The notes under the pieces: generated by a model
The model's database searches: none
Told to the model about the DNA's origin: nothing
What the model saw: only the letters and a program-made list of their open reading frames with translations
Made by a program: the position numbers and the translations under genes
In this document: in pieces, positions 24,638 through 37,767 of the stretch
Layout of the letters: every line of letters begins with the position of its first letter
Numbering within the stretch: the first letter of the stretch is position 1
DNA from: Chaenocephalus aceratus
Taxonomy: Eukaryota > Chordata > Actinopteri > Perciformes > Channichthyidae
Direction of reading: 5' to 3'
Length of the DNA: 64,000 bases
Assembly (NCBI GenBank): GCA_023974075.1
Contig: CM043785.1
Location: 23,935,169 to 23,999,168 of the forward strand

Positions 24638-24805
24638 AAGGAGTTTAAGGAGAGTGACAGCAAGCCAGATAATCAGAGTATTCAGATTAGATTCTTTGTT
24701 TGATGTATAAAAACATGTATACAAATATGTATGTAACACATATACAAATATGTATAACACACAAACATACTTTAACAGAGAAAAAGATGTTGAGCAATCA
24801 TACAC

Positions 24806-25130
24806 AGCCCAAATCAAATCAAATCAAGTTTTATTTATATAGCACATTTATAAACGATTTTTGGTCGAGCCAAAGTGCTGTACATAAAATAAAAAATAGC
24901 CTACAGTAGAGACACTTTACAGCAAATACAACAGCACAGATTGTTCAGAATATCAGTATGAGAAAAACGACCTAGACCCTCACATCGTACAAGGAAAAAC
25001 TTCCAGAGAAAAACCCACAGTTTAAGGGGAAAAAATGGGAGAAACCTCAGGGAGAGCAACAGAGGAGGGATCCCTCTCCCGGACAGACGTGCAATAGATG
25101 CCGTGTGTAAATCGAAGAGATAATACATTT
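24806..25130 (+). repeat. dispersed repeat fragment (tttatttatatagc family)
   Basis: The segment starts with (aaatc)n, then gttttatttatatagcac and agccaaagtgctgtacat. Later it contains gaccctcacatcgtacaagg, aaaacttcc and cccacagttt. The same blocks occur at 42076-42262. It is a known kind of fish dispersed repeat, and I cannot name the parent family. The short ORFs here are not genes. Confidence 0.55.
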
Positions 25131-28100
25131 TACAGCATATAGACTGAATGTTAGGAAATGCATGTGTCTGTAATAAGAAGATGAATCCACGAGGATGTCA
25201 GCTACAATCCTGTGGAAGCCATCAGGGAAGCAGCATGACGAGGCCCACTCTTAATAATAACAAAATGATACATTTCAAATCTATACGGAAGCAAGAGGAA
25301 GTTCCCACCACAAATCTCCATATTGTATAAATGAATGTAAAAAATATAGATATAAAATGAAGGTAATGAGCAGATCAATAGAGAACCACTAAATTAAATA
25401 TAGATGCATTTTCTTTGGACTTGGTTGGCTTAATCTGCATTTTTATTTTACAGTATAAAGACAGCTACTCTTTATTTATATAACTAATGTATTAATGACT
25501 CAGTTTTCAGTGTGAGTGACTGTAAAAAAACGTTTTCTCGCTCAGAGTAACCACTGTCATGACAAGATACTTGAATAAAAAGCAGCATCATACCAGTAAA
25601 ACCAATAATGATCTTGGCTTAAGTACTCCTTCAATAAGATCATAACCCAAAGGCACTCTTGTTCTCTATTCATGATGTCAATTAATTTATTCCATTCATA
25701 TTTTCCTGAGTTTATGTTAATGAAAGGAAGATTAAACAGTTTAATCCAATTTTCAATGAGGTTCCCATTATCTTATCAGTAAAGTCTAGACACTGATGAG
25801 AGATGATGTTGATACACAGAAATAGCTGAATAAACTGTGTTTAATGAATTGAAAATGCAATTAACCAGAACAACTAGTGTGTTGCCACTGAAGAAATCCT
25901 TGAGTTTTGCGTTATGATATCAACAAGCCATATACAAAGGGTAGTTTTAAACCATTTTATAATAACTGATTTGTTTAAACATACGTTCTGAAATACAGGT
26001 CACCTTGTATTGAAACAAGTAATGGAGGTGTGCATAGATCTTTATATAGGTACATTGGAATTTATAATCTTTATATTTCAAAGTGTTTTAATCAAATAAA
26101 AGTATTTGCATAAGTAGTCTCCAGTTTATCACCATCTAATAATATTGCAGGGCATATCAATTTAAAAGCAAACTTTTTTGTAAATGTCATTGTCAATGTT
26201 ATCATGAGATTACCTTCATTACCAAGCTCCATAGTGAGAGTCCCATGTACTCTGCAGACTTGGGTGTAGGTAGACAACTTGGCCACTAGGTGGTAGACTG
26301 TAATCACGCACACTTCTTCATTGTTGCATAACAAAACAGAAGACAACATTACAGCCATTACATTCCGTGAAAACTCCGGGATTTCACCAAGATAATTGAT
26401 GGTTTTAAGGCAAACTGTGATATATATATCTTATCTAAGGGCTGGAGTGTTTCAAGTATTGATCTGAAAACTGGTCTTGAAACATCAATGTTTTGGTCTC
26501 AATTCAAATTGATCTGGTTTTGCCTTGGACCTTAAGTTAATTAAAATGAATAATTTATTACCTAAATGTTCACTGTCTTGTAGTCGAGCAGGATGGACTA
26601 AACATAAATGTGGATAATGAATTATTAAAACATAATGTATTACACCAGGGGGCAGAGCTCCACCAAAAATGATTATGTGATGATGAATGAGGAAAAATAA
26701 AAAAGGTAATTATTATGAAATATGCATTGATATTGAGATTGCAAATGGGTTATCTTGTGACAGTCTCCCTTTGCTCTCTCCTATTCAATGCTCTACTATA
26801 TTGTCATATTTTCATTTTGTGTTGTCCATTTTCTGGCCTGCATTAAACCCTGTACGAATAGACACACAAGCATAACTTCTGACAATCAATCTCTTAGTGT
26901 ATGCTTTACTGATAAGGAATAATAAAGTAGATTCATATTTGTATCAACACGTAGTAATCAAGTAATCGAGATGGTGACGGGAATGGAAATGCCTGCAGAT
27001 AACTGATTTCGCATTCAGTAAAAACTGAAATTGACAACTGATAGACGTTTCACTTTTCACAGAAAAGCAACAACAAGAGTGGTAAAAGTAGAGCAATAGT
27101 AGTCGTATTATACACTTTTTAAATTAGTAATGCATCTTGTCTACAGTCATTTACAGAGACATGATTTCAACCTTTATCATAATCAATGGAAATAAGATTA
27201 TTTCTTTATAGATGCAATTCCCATGACTTTAATTATGTGGCCCACTTACATTTTACTTTAAACTTAAATGATCACCTTTCATTAAAAATGTTTTTGATTC
27301 AGCAAATGTTCCTTCAGTTTTCGTCATGTAAAGCTTGCCATTATGTAACAAATATAAATTGGCAAATTATTCGGCACAATGTGTTACGGAATAGAAGTAA
27401 TCAAGCCTCATGATGAAAATTATATGATGATGATTTACAGAAACAAAACAAAGATATAAACGTTCACACGCAGTGAAGATACTGCAAATGCAATCAGTAT
27501 GCACATAGCTGTTTGCCAGTTTGGTCCAGAATGAAATATCGCAACAGCTTAAGATGGACTGCTTTGAAATGTTGTACTGGCAGTCTTGGCCTCAGTGGAC
27601 GAAACCTCCTCCCTCTGATAATCCTCTGACTTCTCACGTGGCAGCAGCAGCATTTCAAAGTGTCTCCCTTATCCAGTGGAATATCTCAATATCTACAGGA
27701 CAGGAGAAACATAAATGGTCTGCTCCACAGCTTCTTTCTGAACACTTTTATTTTAGTTTCAATGTGTGCATGTAGCAAGTATATCATTATTCATGTATAT
27801 CCAGTATGGGTATTTTGGTACCTTCAGTTTCTTGGTGGAGAGTACAATAATTGTGTAATGAAATATTGCCTACCCTAGCTTTAAACATTTAAAGTTAAGT
27901 TATAGAATTAGTTTTACATAAAATACATCCCGCACTGACAACAATTACTATATGTATATGTTACAAGAACACAGCAATGTTTGGATACCGGGTTGGATGT
28001 ACACAGAGCCATTTAACTTAATGTTGTGATGATAATAGAATCCACTGTTGACATTCTTTAAAACAGCTTTCACCAGCTAGAGAAACCTCATATGCCATCA

Positions 28101-29090
28101 CCAATATTATCATTGTGATGTCCTAAGGAGCTTGCATCACACTGCAGAGGAACACACAAGTAAACCCCCTCAAATCTGGTATAGTCAACCTGTGACTCTA
28201 TCATGTAGGACGGCATATAGTGACTTCTGGAAATAGACTTTCACAGATAATTAAAAGTAAACTCCCACCTATGGGTAGAATGTTTGCTCTATCAATTCTG
28301 TGACTGAAAAAAAAATGAAATAATAGTAGCATTCAATCATATGTGAATTGAAGAAGCAGGTTAAAAGAGTTCAGAATGTTTCCATGAAATATAAATTGTG
28401 ATGGGTTTGCTCGAAAGCCCAAGAAAGCCATCACAGAAGAAAATGAACCACAACAACCTCTTGCTAAAAACAGAAACGCCTGCCATCGTACAATCAGAGT
28501 AAGACATGACAGTAAATCACGATGAATGACAAGCCATCGTTTGAGTGAGTTAGACCCGTCGATGTGACCTGTATTATAGAACTCTGTGCTTCTATATTAA
28601 CTTTAGGTTTGTCCCTCATGTCATCAAGTTATACATAGTGGAAGCAAACTTTTGTCACATGATACTAAAAAGTCTGTATGTGTTTATGTTTTCATTCTAA
28701 AACAGAGAATAATGTGACTTATGTTGGCTATCACTCTAATAAAAAAACACAATTGACAAACTTTTTGCCTTGCATCAGAAAGGCTACTATTATTACTAGT
28801 GCCACTGTTATTGTTGCTTCCAAAAGTAGTTCCCTAACCGTCAGGCCTCTCATATTTAAGTGGCGTCAGCACTGCATAGTCCAAACACTTTATACTTGAA
28901 TTACTACACTGATGCTGTCCAGGAGTTTTCTGCTAGACTGGCTCGTGGCTTTCCTTTCCATTTCTCTAAGTGTCTAGTCTTTAGTTCATGCCAAATACTT
29001 TAAAATGAGGCTTTAAGCTCTTTCCCAATATCCTGCCTCAAGAGCATTTGATTTGATAAGATGCAAGATATTACTAAGGTGATGATTAAT
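25131..29090. other. 4 kb without a recognised feature
   Basis: AT-rich sequence with scattered short ORFs lacking motifs. No splice-bounded coding exon, inverted-repeat element or RNA gene could be supported by eye. Confidence 0.5.
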
Positions 29091-29099
29091 CCACAATAG

Positions 29100-29243
29100 T
29101 CTTTTTTTATGTATTTGTATTACTTGTACTATTTTAACTATTTTGTTTAATTATGTTGCACCGTTGGAGGAGCCTGTGACCTACATTTGTCATTGAAATA
29201 TAGCTATGTACAAATGACAATAAAAGCCTTGAATCTTGAATTT
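29100..29243 (+). repeat. LINE 3' end (Rex1-like tail)
   Basis: A T-rich 3' UTR ends with aaatgacaataaaagccttg followed by the repeated tail 'aatcttgaat'. It matches the tail of the Rex1-like LINE at 7076-7100 (gtgacaataaaaggcttt) in form. Only the terminal part inserted, as is usual for 5'-truncated LINE copies. Confidence 0.6.
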
Positions 29244-30026
29244 GTTGGCTCATTCCAGAATGTCTTGTCAAATGTAATATTGTATATTATAAATTACAGA
29301 TGTTATCCAGACTTACATAGGTTTGTTTGTTATTGGGGTTTATTTGATGTTTATATTGATAGGAAAGAAAAAAAAGTCTGGTGTTCAGGCTGGGACACAA
29401 AAGCATGCATGCACACCATGTCCGCCATCAATAGATGTTTTGAACGCAGCTGTTGCACAAAATGTAGCCGCATTTGTGACACCTCACACAACAGATAATG
29501 ACGCACACTCTGACCTCATGTAATAAAGCCAATAGACCCTTGACGCTGTTTTATAAAACTTGGTATTCAGGCCAAAAATGCATAGAAAAAGCTACATTTG
29601 CTAAAATACATGTACATGTTCAATTGATGACAAGGTCTTATGTAAATGATCCACATGTAAAGAACAGATAGTAATTGAGTAAATATTTGTAAGTATTTTA
29701 AGTAGTAGAAGTATCTGACAAACTAGGATGATAAGGATAATATATAAAACTCACTTTAGGTTTGTGGAATAGAACATTCAATTCACATCTATGGTGCAGG
29801 GAAGATGATTGAGTTTAATCTGGTAGGTATTTCAAAACCTCACATAACTATCTGATTTTCAATTTTACTTTGACGGGATAATGAAATGCGTTCTGTTCCT
29901 ATGTGCAAGATGTTCTGAGCCATTTATTGACCGAGACAGGCAGTATTTCCACCATTGAATACCAGTTTAGACTTTGATGAGAAAAGGATACCACCAGTAT
30001 TGAGTTCTTGCACAATCTTGAGACTG

Positions 30027-31015
30027 AGGCCCCGTTTACATGTAGACGGTTCGGGTTGTATCTGCTACTTTTTTCTATCGTATAGACGGTTCTTTTACAC
30101 GAGGCCATAATGGAACCGCGGAAACGGACCCCTCAAATGATAACGGGTCCCAAGATGGGTAGATCTGCGGACGGAACGCTCGGGGGGGTCAAACGGCTCC
30201 GTGTGTACACCCTATACGCCATATCCCCGCCTCTACCCACCTCTCCTGCTCACCCCCGTGTCACCCACATCATTGCTGATGTGTTTCGCCAACAACAACA
30301 ACCGAGTGTTTCGAGCCAGGTCCCGGTATCTCGCAGAACAGTGCACCCAGCAGGAGCCTTCAGCTAGATTTGATCGATATGGACATAAACGCGAGTGAAG
30401 TCTAATCGGACAAGAGAGATCAGAGATCAGCTGCTGCTGCTGCTGACGGAGACACGCAGGATAGGGGGAGGAAAAGAGAAGCTCCGTCCGTGTATTATTC
30501 TTATATTATTATATAGAGTCGTTATTAATTTGTTTTAAAGCTCAATAATTAACAAAGAAGACCTTTGACCGGCACTTTTTAAATTATTTAGAAAAAAAAT
30601 TCTAACGGAATCTCTGCCGCACGGTTCCCTCGTCCCTTGGAAGAGAGAGGTGGGTGTTTTTCATCTGCTGGTGGACTACCGGAGAGATTTACAGCAGGAG
30701 CACACGCTTGCCTCGGGGAGGGAGAAAAAGAGAAACAGCCAGAGCCCTGCCTCTCCCCACCTCTGCTGCTAAATCCACAGCGGAGAATAAACGGAAGGGC
30801 AACCATGGCAACCATGCTTGGGAAGTCTTCTTCGCTGCTTTTGGTGTATTTTGTGGCGGAATTACAGCGCCACTTACAGGCCCGCATACTACAGCGTATC
30901 CAGCGGGTCGAGCGGCCTCGTGTGAACAGACACGTTTATTGAGCCGATTGCGTGTGAACGAAAGACTTTTTTGATATAGAATTCGGTTCATTTTCGTTTC
31001 CGTGTAAATGGGGCC
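30027..31015. mobile_element. hAT-type MITE, 8-bp target duplication
   Basis: The left end aggccccgtttacatg pairs with cgtgtaaatggggcc at the right. The flanking word tgagactg is repeated exactly (30019-30026, 31016-31023). The interior is GC-rich and has a short CTG run near 30435. Overlapping ORFs at 30588-31033 occur on both strands and lack motifs, so I do not call them genes. No transposase is encoded. Confidence 0.8.
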
Positions 31016-31750
31016 TGAGACTGCACAAGACATTTTATTTTATTTTTATAATTTTTTTTTAAATATTTTTTTTTGTATTCGTCCGTGACCACGACGCCAT
31101 CTGCGATCAATTAACTTGTGGACAATGATCCCTCGCTCCCTTGCTCTGATCTCGCCTCCTTCTGGCCTGTTAAGTGGCCTGCCTCACACAGGGTGACTGG
31201 CCACTCAACCCAGTCTCATAAAAAAACGTGTAATAACTACGTTGGTCCACAATGTAGGACGTAGTATTTCTACGAAAACGCCTCTGAAATTGTAAAATGC
31301 CTACGTTTTTTTTCACCATTCATTCCAATGGCTGGCGTCTATGTCACGTGATCTTCACATTTCTCCCTGCAGAAAAAAAAAACATGGCCGACATTCGTTT
31401 TATTCTCGGTGGAAAATGCCTATTTTAAGGTTAGTTTGGCGATTAAAATGCCCTTTGATGTCATTTGATGCGAGAAATATGAGTTGTTATTTCAGATTAT
31501 GTGTGCAGTGGATGTACATGATCTTTAGTTTGCTAGTTATTACGAAGATTACTTCAAGAAATTGTGTCTATACAACGTTTTCATTGTTACCAAGGTGGTT
31601 GCTAGGGACGCTGCTATCGATATTATTTCTGTTATGTTGGGTAAAATGGTGTTATCTTTATTGCTACCCCCTTCCCCGTCAATGTATAGTGTTGGTCCAC
31701 AGTGCAAACGTATTAGTTTAGCAAAATCCGCATCTAAAATTGTGGCATAG

Positions 31751-31952
31751 TGTGGTGCCGAGAGATGGGAGTCGGAGGCGGGGTATCAAAGGTACAAGCT
31801 AGACTTTTATTTAGAATCTCAAAACACACGTAAACAGCTTCATGCCCGGGAAGCGAAGACCGGCGGAGACAGGAAGTCCGGCTCACTAAAATGTCCGTGC
31901 AGAACAATACCCTAACCCATAGATCCGTGGGTGAATAATGTCAATCACCACA
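31751..31952 (-). mobile_element. solo LTR, 202 bp
   Basis: The segment begins TGTGGTG and ends CACCACA, with the 4-bp duplication atag on both sides (31747-31750, 31953-31956). On the minus strand it contains AATAAA (about 31808-31813 region), suggesting that orientation. The sister foldback arms at 21135-21160 and 37135-37160 lack it. The parent retrotransposon is not present in the window. Confidence 0.75.
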
Positions 31953-32850
31953 ATAGATACGTTATTTTCCCCTGTGCAATTCTCCATTTACTCAACAATA
32001 ACACATAATTATCCTTGTGTTTATTTATTTGTTTGATTAATAAACACAAGTTGGAGTCCGTCAGGACCGAGGGTCGGAGCAGCTCATTTGCTTTACAGAA
32101 TATTACACCCGGAAGTAAGTATTCTCTCCGCTTCGCTTGACAAACCCCGTGATAGTCCTCAAGCTCTGTGATTGGAGAGTGTGCAGAGCGTCGAACAGCA
32201 CTTGAAATGGGATGGAACCACGGCAGACTGTCCAAAACTGGATTTGAATGGTCCACCGCGTCCCCCCCGTCCCCAGAACTACACATGCTGGCTATTGTGT
32301 TCTCTATCTATGGCACGTCTCTACTGGGAGTTGTAGTTTTAAAAGACGTTTTCATATTTCCCATAATAAGAAGTTGCCAGTATTACACTGTGTCCATCCC
32401 TGGAGGTTTAGGGGATAGGAAACACTCAAATTTAAAACATATAATTAATAAATGGGTGAAAATGGCTTGTGCCCATAATGGGCAGCATTAATATATACCC
32501 ACACGACAGCTAAGGTCAGAAGAGCTTTATTTAACAGCTGGTCTTATGTCTGTGACCCCTCCTGTTGTTCATTGATGAGCCTGAAACATGCACTTGTCAA
32601 GGTTCAGAGGCACATTGTGCAAATATGGCAGTAGCCATCGATCATCTTAAAGGAGACCTATCATGCTATATTTAAATGATATAGTGTATGACCATACCTA
32701 TATAAGGTATATTTATACATTTTATTTTTCAAAATACCAAACAGATCATTTTTTAGACATGCCTCGTTTCGCTCATTTTCGCTTTATTCCAAGCCCGTCT
32801 TTGAAAATTCTGAGCAGCAGCTGACCACGCCCCCCTGCAGAAGAGCAGAC

Positions 32851-33111
32851 ATGAGCCGGCGAGAGTCACGTTACCATGCTTGCTGTGATTACGAGTGTCG
32901 AATAAACATGTCATCTCAGAGCAATGCATGTGTTCAAGCATACTATCAATTTGATCCAGAAACTGACCCTGAAGCAGCGGAGGTTTTGGTGGAGGTGCAA
33001 AAATCTCGGTTGCAGCAGGACGTTTCTGAATGGTTAGCTGACAAGCTGTTGTCCCTATTTATTTTACTCTGTTACGATGCTTGCTCCTTATTCCGTTCAT
33101 ATTTTGGCTAA
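32851..33111 (+). other. ORF of unknown meaning at the left end of the Kolobok element
   Basis: An 86-codon plus-strand ORF, opposite in sense to the THAP exon, includes YYQFDPETDPEAAEVLVEVQ. A related stretch without the full ORF occurs at about 42600-42670 in the other Kolobok remnant. It may be the reverse of an exon or a captured fragment. I do not assign a product. Confidence 0.25.
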
Positions 33112-34019
33112 TTAGCAAGAATGCAATGTGTACAGTTTGTAACGCAAAAACAGCGATATATATATATATATATTTATAAAGGGAGACATTCATATTTTCA
33201 GCATATATACAATGGCCTCATTGCGTTTAATAGTTTACAGTCCTTTTCTTCCAACATCCTGCAACAACCGTTGGAAAGTTGAATAACTTAGGATGATAAA
33301 AAGTATAACTCCAACAACACCTCAGTTGTCAGCAATGTGTGTAGTTTCATGTGTTTTTAAAAGCTCAGTTATTGACTTCTTTGTGCAAATTGCGCCACGA
33401 TGCCTTCTGAACGGAGAATGTGTGCTGCATGGAGATACCACAGGTAACATTTTTGATAGCTTTACTAAGTTGTCTGTTTAAATACATTTTTCACATGTCA
33501 TTCAATATATGTTTATCACAATGTGTCAAGACGGATGCAGTAACTTGAGGACTCTGTAACCTGTATGGTGGACCATCCTGGATTGGAGCCTGTGTGCCTA
33601 AATGTGTTCTCCCTGCAGAATGCGTTGAATATTTACAGAGCTGAACATGGTGGACTACAGTTGAGACAAATAGAGCAGTGAGTGGTTTGTTTGTTTTGAC
33701 TGAAATTGTAAAACGAATGCTAATATTGTTCATGGAAATAAATACTGGTGTATATGGCTTTATGCAATCTTTCATTCTGTCATTGTACTATTATATACTA
33801 CACAGCAATGGCATAACACACCCATGTGTACGACAAAAAGGTCCACACACACACAACCTTATGCTTTAGAAATCAGAATATTCTTTACCCATCCAAACAT
33901 GAATAATCACGACACATTTTGATATCAACTTGGAACTTTATTGTCAAAATCAACGGTTAAAAAAACCCATACAAAAAAACTAAATGTAGCCTACTTGTAT
34001 TTTGTATAAATGACACTAA

Positions 34020-34441
34020 ATATTTTTACAGAAGCTTTGTGAGCTGGTGCTGGGGCTTCCTTGGACGCAGGATCAGAGTGGTGATTCCGGCCTGCGTTGT
34101 CCTCAGAATACGCAGGGAGTTTCCTGATCCGTGAAATGTCGATGTTGGGTTCAGACAGCAGCCAAATTGAACCGTGTAGCATACCCGGCGATGACCTCCT
34201 CCCTGTCAGGTCGCTCATAATGGTGCAGGGTCCACAAAGACTTGGTCGAAGATGAGGTCCATCAAGTTGGCCACGTAGGGCTATGCAATGGTAAAAAAAA
34301 AGCACAACAAAAAAACTTCTTTCTAATTTTTTTATTTTATATTTGTAAATAGTTGTATAATAAATATTTTAAACACTTACGGAATGTGGGGTCAGTCTTT
34401 ACTGGTTTTGCTCTGCATTCTCCCTTCCTGGCCTTTGGGAA
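34020..34441 (-). pseudogene. degraded downstream exons of the Kolobok transposase
   Basis: A 61-base exon (34441-34381) sits between a CAG acceptor and a GTAAGT donor. A second coding-like segment follows from about 34300 to 34020, but its plausible reading needs more than one frame. The segment reading ANLMDLIFDQVFVDPAP, near 34280-34230, looks like a transposase C-terminal block. The identification is tentative and rests on position in a THAP-bearing TTAA element. Confidence 0.45.
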
Positions 34442-34582
34442 CTGCAGTTAATTAGTAAGTATGTGAGGTGCTGGCCTGTAAAGAAGAACACATAGTTAGA
34501 ACAAAATCATCTCAACTTAGTATTCAGGATGAGAAAATACTATTTGGATAAATATAGTCTGAAATCCCAAAAGATGGGGCTA

Positions 34583-34650
34583 AAACTCTCTATTTAGCAA
34601 AACTCTCTATTTAGCAAAGCTCTCTATTTAGCAAAGCTCTTTGCTTAGCC
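34583..34650. repeat. four-copy 17-bp minisatellite inside the Kolobok element
   Basis: aaactctctatttagca is repeated at 34583, 34600, 34617 (one change) and 34634 (diverged). It lies in what should be an intron or spacer of the transposase. Confidence 0.8.
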
Positions 34651-35420
34651 TTTTCCAATCTGAGTTAGTTTTGAACCGTAACGTGCATGCTGTGTTTCTG
34701 ACTCAATGCAGGTGATGTGTTGGAGAGGGGCTGAGCTCAGTAGACTGACTGTAATGAGTGCTAGCCACTAATTAGCCTGTTGCTAGAGGTAAGGCCTTGT
34801 CAACAACAACAGACCGACGGGGCTTTAGCTCAGTTTTACTCGTGGTGTGTGTCCCCCCTCGCATACATACACAGTGTTGTATCCTAACACACCCCCATTT
34901 ATATTCATGTGCGCAAACAAGTAAACACACAAAAGCTTTTACATATAACGCTGCAAAACACGGCATGTCTCATTAGCGTAGCATAGCGTAGCTTAGCTTA
35001 CAGATCGATGATATCTGATCGTTCTTACAGACTACAATCACAAAAGCCTTTACATATAACGCTGGAAAAAACGGCACTTGCCTACAGAAGATTACGTTTG
35101 TTATTATAACTTACTCAATATGATTGTAGAGGATACAAAATACTAATAAATAGGAGAATAAATACTTGTGTTATCGCCTAGGGCGTGGCTTTACAGCCTT
35201 CACACAGATCGCCATTACGGCAGTATGTCTGAACATGTTAGCAAATGCCTGATAATTCAAATGACAAAGCAAAGACAAAATGAAATGCTACAAAAATATA
35301 TAAACACCTAACCGATTACTATTTGGGTTTGAGGCGACATTGATACGGCGAAGCTACATGCTACATGCTACAAGCTAGAGATAGCTTTATCAGGAAAAAC
35401 ACCGCTAAATAAAAACTTAC

Positions 35421-35717
35421 AGCTTCAAAATTGGATGTGTCCTCACTGGCCTGGTCCCGGATGGTTGGTATTGATCCCGGGTTTAGCATTAGTTTGGAGG
35501 CATATCCGTGTTGGACTTGAGAGAAGTTAATAAACATGTCCGTGGTAAAATGTTTGGAACACACAAACAGAAATCTTCCGTGGTCTTCTGGCACATGTCC
35601 CTTGTAAATGAAGTCTAGCCACAGATTCATTTCTTTTTCCACTGATGGCATTGCATGCAGTCCCCTGTCCCGAGTCTTGCAGCCAACAACAGCACAACGT
35701 TTAACTGGCTTAGACAT
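35421..35717 (-). CDS. THAP-domain exon of the Kolobok transposase
   Basis: From a Met at 35717 the exon codes MSKPVKRCAVVGCKTRDRG and onwards for 99 codons. The C2CH signature is visible as RCAVVGC, then the CSKHF pair, with the conserved 'HAMP' element between. THAP zinc fingers bind transposon ends. The exon ends at 35421 in a good splice donor (GTAAGT on the minus strand). An upstream in-frame Met at 35741 is possible. The next recognisable exon is 34441-34381 (AG acceptor and GTAAGT donor). Because the downstream catalytic part is degraded, any product would be a DNA-binding fragment. Confidence 0.75.
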
Positions 35718-37767
35718 CCTGGCAAGAGCAGGCAAAAACACAGATGTGACTAGGGTGTTGATTATTTAGCCTATATGCGAATAAGAGGTTTGGCAATGCA
35801 CGTGGCCGTGGCTCATTCCCCTGATAGGTGGAGAGTTGACCAATAAGCGGAGCACTTCTTTGTGACGTAGAAAAGTATTGGAATCTGGATCCGTTTTTTT
35901 CAGATCCGTTGCAGCCCCTTTTTTAGAGATTTGGCGAAGGAGGAAAATAGAGAGGGTTGTGTTTTCTGACACTTGGTGAGTTCCCTGGAACACCGGGGAC
36001 ACATATTCATGTATAAAAGACGTACAAAGGTGCATTTTGCATGATAGGTCCCCTTTAAGATAAGATATACTTTATTGATCCCAAGTTGAAAACATTTGCG
36101 TTACATCAGCATGTGTATAGTTGTAAATATGCAGTGGTGTTTATTTGTAAATCATTTAGTATAATCATACAAATTCTGTGTTTTATATTTAATAATTCTG
36201 TGTTCTTTATTTATTGATTGTTCAATACGTGACAAGGTCGGAGATGAAAAACTTTGGTCACAGGTTCCTCAACAGTGCATCACAAGACATTTTTCAATAT
36301 GTGTACCTCCACCATTAAATTGTCATATTCTGCACATTTATTATACTATATACATACATCTTATAAGAGTATAATACATATGTATAATATCAGTTAAAAT
36401 AAGTGCTTCAACATAGTTAACATTGCTGGAGGTATGCACAAATATTGATAGATGTCTTGTAATGCACTGTTGAGGAACCTGCGACCCAAGTTTTTCATTC
36501 ATTGCATAACTACACCATAGTTGTGTAGGCCTATATGATATGTCAATAAACCTTAGAAAATCATGAAATCTTGAAAGGGATGTTCAAAATAGTCATTATA
36601 TACAGTCTTTACTTAACTATTAGTAGAGAATAACGAGTAATGAACATACTTTATAGGGATTCTATTAATATCTAATAATAAAAATAATGAAATTCAATAA
36701 CATGCTTTAACCACTAGGTGTCCCTTTATATCAGCTGTGCACCTTTATGGTGTAAATACAGCCTATCTACCAATTGGATCAAATATAAAAGTGAGCCGAA
36801 TTAGTGTTGATACTGCAAGGAGACGCATTGTGTGAAAATAAATGTAAGATGTTGTTTAATTGTTGATATATTTATGATCCACGTCACGTTTCCAGTGTTG
36901 GCGGCAGTTCCTCATGTTTGTCTAGAAGTCTTCTCATCAGGGCTCTATAAATACCGAACTACGGCAGATATGTAATATGTAATGCAGCCGAACCGTATAT
37001 TACAATGCAGTTATGTGATGACTTTCAAAGAGAAAAGCAAGTACACTCGGAATAAAGTGTTTTCGGTCTGTTTCCGGTATTTGTTAATGACGATGTGCTG
37101 TGAGATGTGAGACTGGAATTGTACAGGGGAAAATAACGTTTCTGCACCATTTTAGATGCGGATTTTGTTAAACTAATACGTTTGCGCTGTGGACCAACAC
37201 TATACTTTGACGGGGAAGGGGGTAGTAATAAAGATAACACCATTAAACAGTTATACAACATAACAGAAATAATATCGATAGCAGCGTCCCTAGCAACCAC
37301 CTTGGTAACAATGAAAACGTTGTATAGACACCATTTCCTTTTAATGGCCAAAGTAACTTTAAATAGGCATTTTACACCGAGAATAAAACGAAGTTCGGCC
37401 ATGTTTTTTTTTTTCTGCAGGGAGAAATGTGAAGATCACGTGACATAGACGCCAGCCATTGGAATGAATGGTGAAAAAAAACGTAGGGATCTTACAATTT
37501 CAGAGGCGTTTTCGTAGAAATACTACGTCCTACGTTGTGGACCAACGTAGTTATTACACGTTTTTTTGTGAGACTGGGTTGGGCCACTGTCATACAGATC
37601 ATAAATCAAAGCCCTTGATTGGTCTCTGTGTGTCATTCAAGCTCGGGATAACCCCAGGTGAGGTAAAGGACTCTCTGAGTGTTTAGATAGTTAACTTAGT
37701 CTATGTTCTCAGTGGGTCTCAAACGGTGTGGTCACCATTTATGTAAACACATATTGCCATTTGAGAT

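Larger units (their letters stand above)
32651..36054 (-). mobile_element. Kolobok-type transposon, internally deleted, TTAA target
   Basis: The ends AGGAGACCTATCATGC and (inverted) AGGGGACCTATCATGC are flanked by TTAA at 32647-32650 and 36055-36058. The empty site atcttaagataag is visible in foldback copy 1 near 20155-20165. TTAA targets with a THAP-domain transposase are characteristic of the Kolobok superfamily. Minus-strand exons include a THAP domain (35717-35421) and a 61-base exon (34441-34381). The remaining transposase is degenerate (about 34300-34020), so it is non-autonomous. A related remnant lies at about 42570-42876. Confidence 0.88.
31206..37581. mobile_element. foldback element, copy 2, carrying a Kolobok insertion
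   Basis: The ends caacccagtctcataaaaaa (31206) and its inverted partner ending gagactgggttg (37581) are flanked by ggccact on both sides (31199-31205 and 37582-37588). The arms remain inverted-complementary for roughly 530 bases. Without the Kolobok insertion (32651-36054) and the solo LTR (31751-31952) the element would be about 2.8 kb, close to copy 1. It shares the interior of copy 1 but has different outermost sequence. ORFs in the arms (31341-31721, 37025-37402) are inverted-repeat shadows. Confidence 0.82.

Noticed and set aside
30588..31033. ORFs of about 100 codons on both strands in the GC-rich MITE
   Set aside because: Overlap one another on both strands, end inside the terminal repeats and carry no motifs.
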